DNA of 22,493 bases from Chloroflexales bacterium. GTDB taxonomy: Bacteria; Chloroflexota; Chloroflexia; Chloroflexales; Chloroflexaceae. Both the position numbers and the translations under genes were made by a program. This document shows positions 22,443-22,493 of the stretch, in pieces; the stretch's first letter is position 1; each line of letters opens with the position of its first letter. Below the pieces are notes generated by a model. The model had not been told where the DNA came from. It made no database searches and saw only the letters and a list, made by a program, of their open reading frames with translations. The stretch is from positions 1-22,493 of the forward strand of contig JAAXUL010000025.1 of the NCBI GenBank assembly GCA_013336035.1, in the 5' to 3' direction.

Positions 22443-22493
22443 GGCCACGCAGGGCGTCCTAATGCTGTGCTCCCCCCTCTCCGCTTGACGGAG

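Overview
The window is high-GC bacterial DNA, roughly 65-70% G+C over most of its length by eye. I read it as a Chloroflexota (Chloroflexales-like) chromosome. The grounds are the NrfD-anchored selenocysteine formate dehydrogenase, a secreted protein with the paired FPETG / FGYPIS repeats I associate with that phylum, a large multi-PAS hybrid kinase, and remnants of a BTAD/AAA regulator. The phylum call is an inference from protein style, not from a marker gene.

Region 1 (1-10606) is a formate dehydrogenase locus. A NuoE-NuoF fusion runs leftward off the window (1-1409, minus). Divergent from it is mobA (1721-2362), which attaches GMP to molybdopterin. It meets a small DUF6494-type gene tail to tail (2359-2565, minus). 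Next comes a plus-strand operon: Tat-exported molybdenum FDH catalytic subunit (2850-6332), four-cluster ferredoxin subunit (6387-7250), NrfD-type membrane subunit (7261-8196), a 63-residue lipoprotein (8222-8413), an unrecognised 122-residue protein (8410-8778), FdhE (8759-9640) and FdhD (9695-10606). The catalytic gene is one reading frame interrupted by a TGA at 3456-3458. That TGA sits exactly where selenocysteine is expected (NQARI-U-HSAT) and is followed by a bacterial SECIS hairpin. A plain ORF caller would split this gene in two and lose the active site. Together the genes make an outward-facing formate oxidase: the alpha subunit oxidises formate at Mo-bisMGD/Sec, electrons pass through the Fe-S subunit to NrfD and the quinone pool, MobA and FdhD supply and activate the cofactor, and FdhE checks or assists assembly.

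Region 2 (10607-15830) is a signalling block: a strong extended -10 promoter, a single-domain response regulator (10966-11346), a decayed receiver/PAS fragment with a frameshift and an in-frame stop (11821-12236), and a 1179-residue hybrid histidine kinase with six PAS-like domains, HisKA, HATPase and a C-terminal receiver (12291-15830).

Region 3 (15831-22493) looks like a patched accessory region. It has a ChbG/HpnK-type carbohydrate deacetylase (minus), a short unrecognised ORF, a frameshifted BTAD/AAA regulator remnant, an MFS transporter of visibly lower GC whose C-terminal tail is read from the antisense strand of that remnant, a secreted repeat protein, a truncated NarL-type receiver with a frameshifted NarX-type kinase remnant, and a second MFS transporter. 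Two copies of a C-rich palindromic intergenic repeat lie near the two ends (1453-1495 and 22402-22442). I saw no rRNA, tRNA, CRISPR array or intact insertion sequence.
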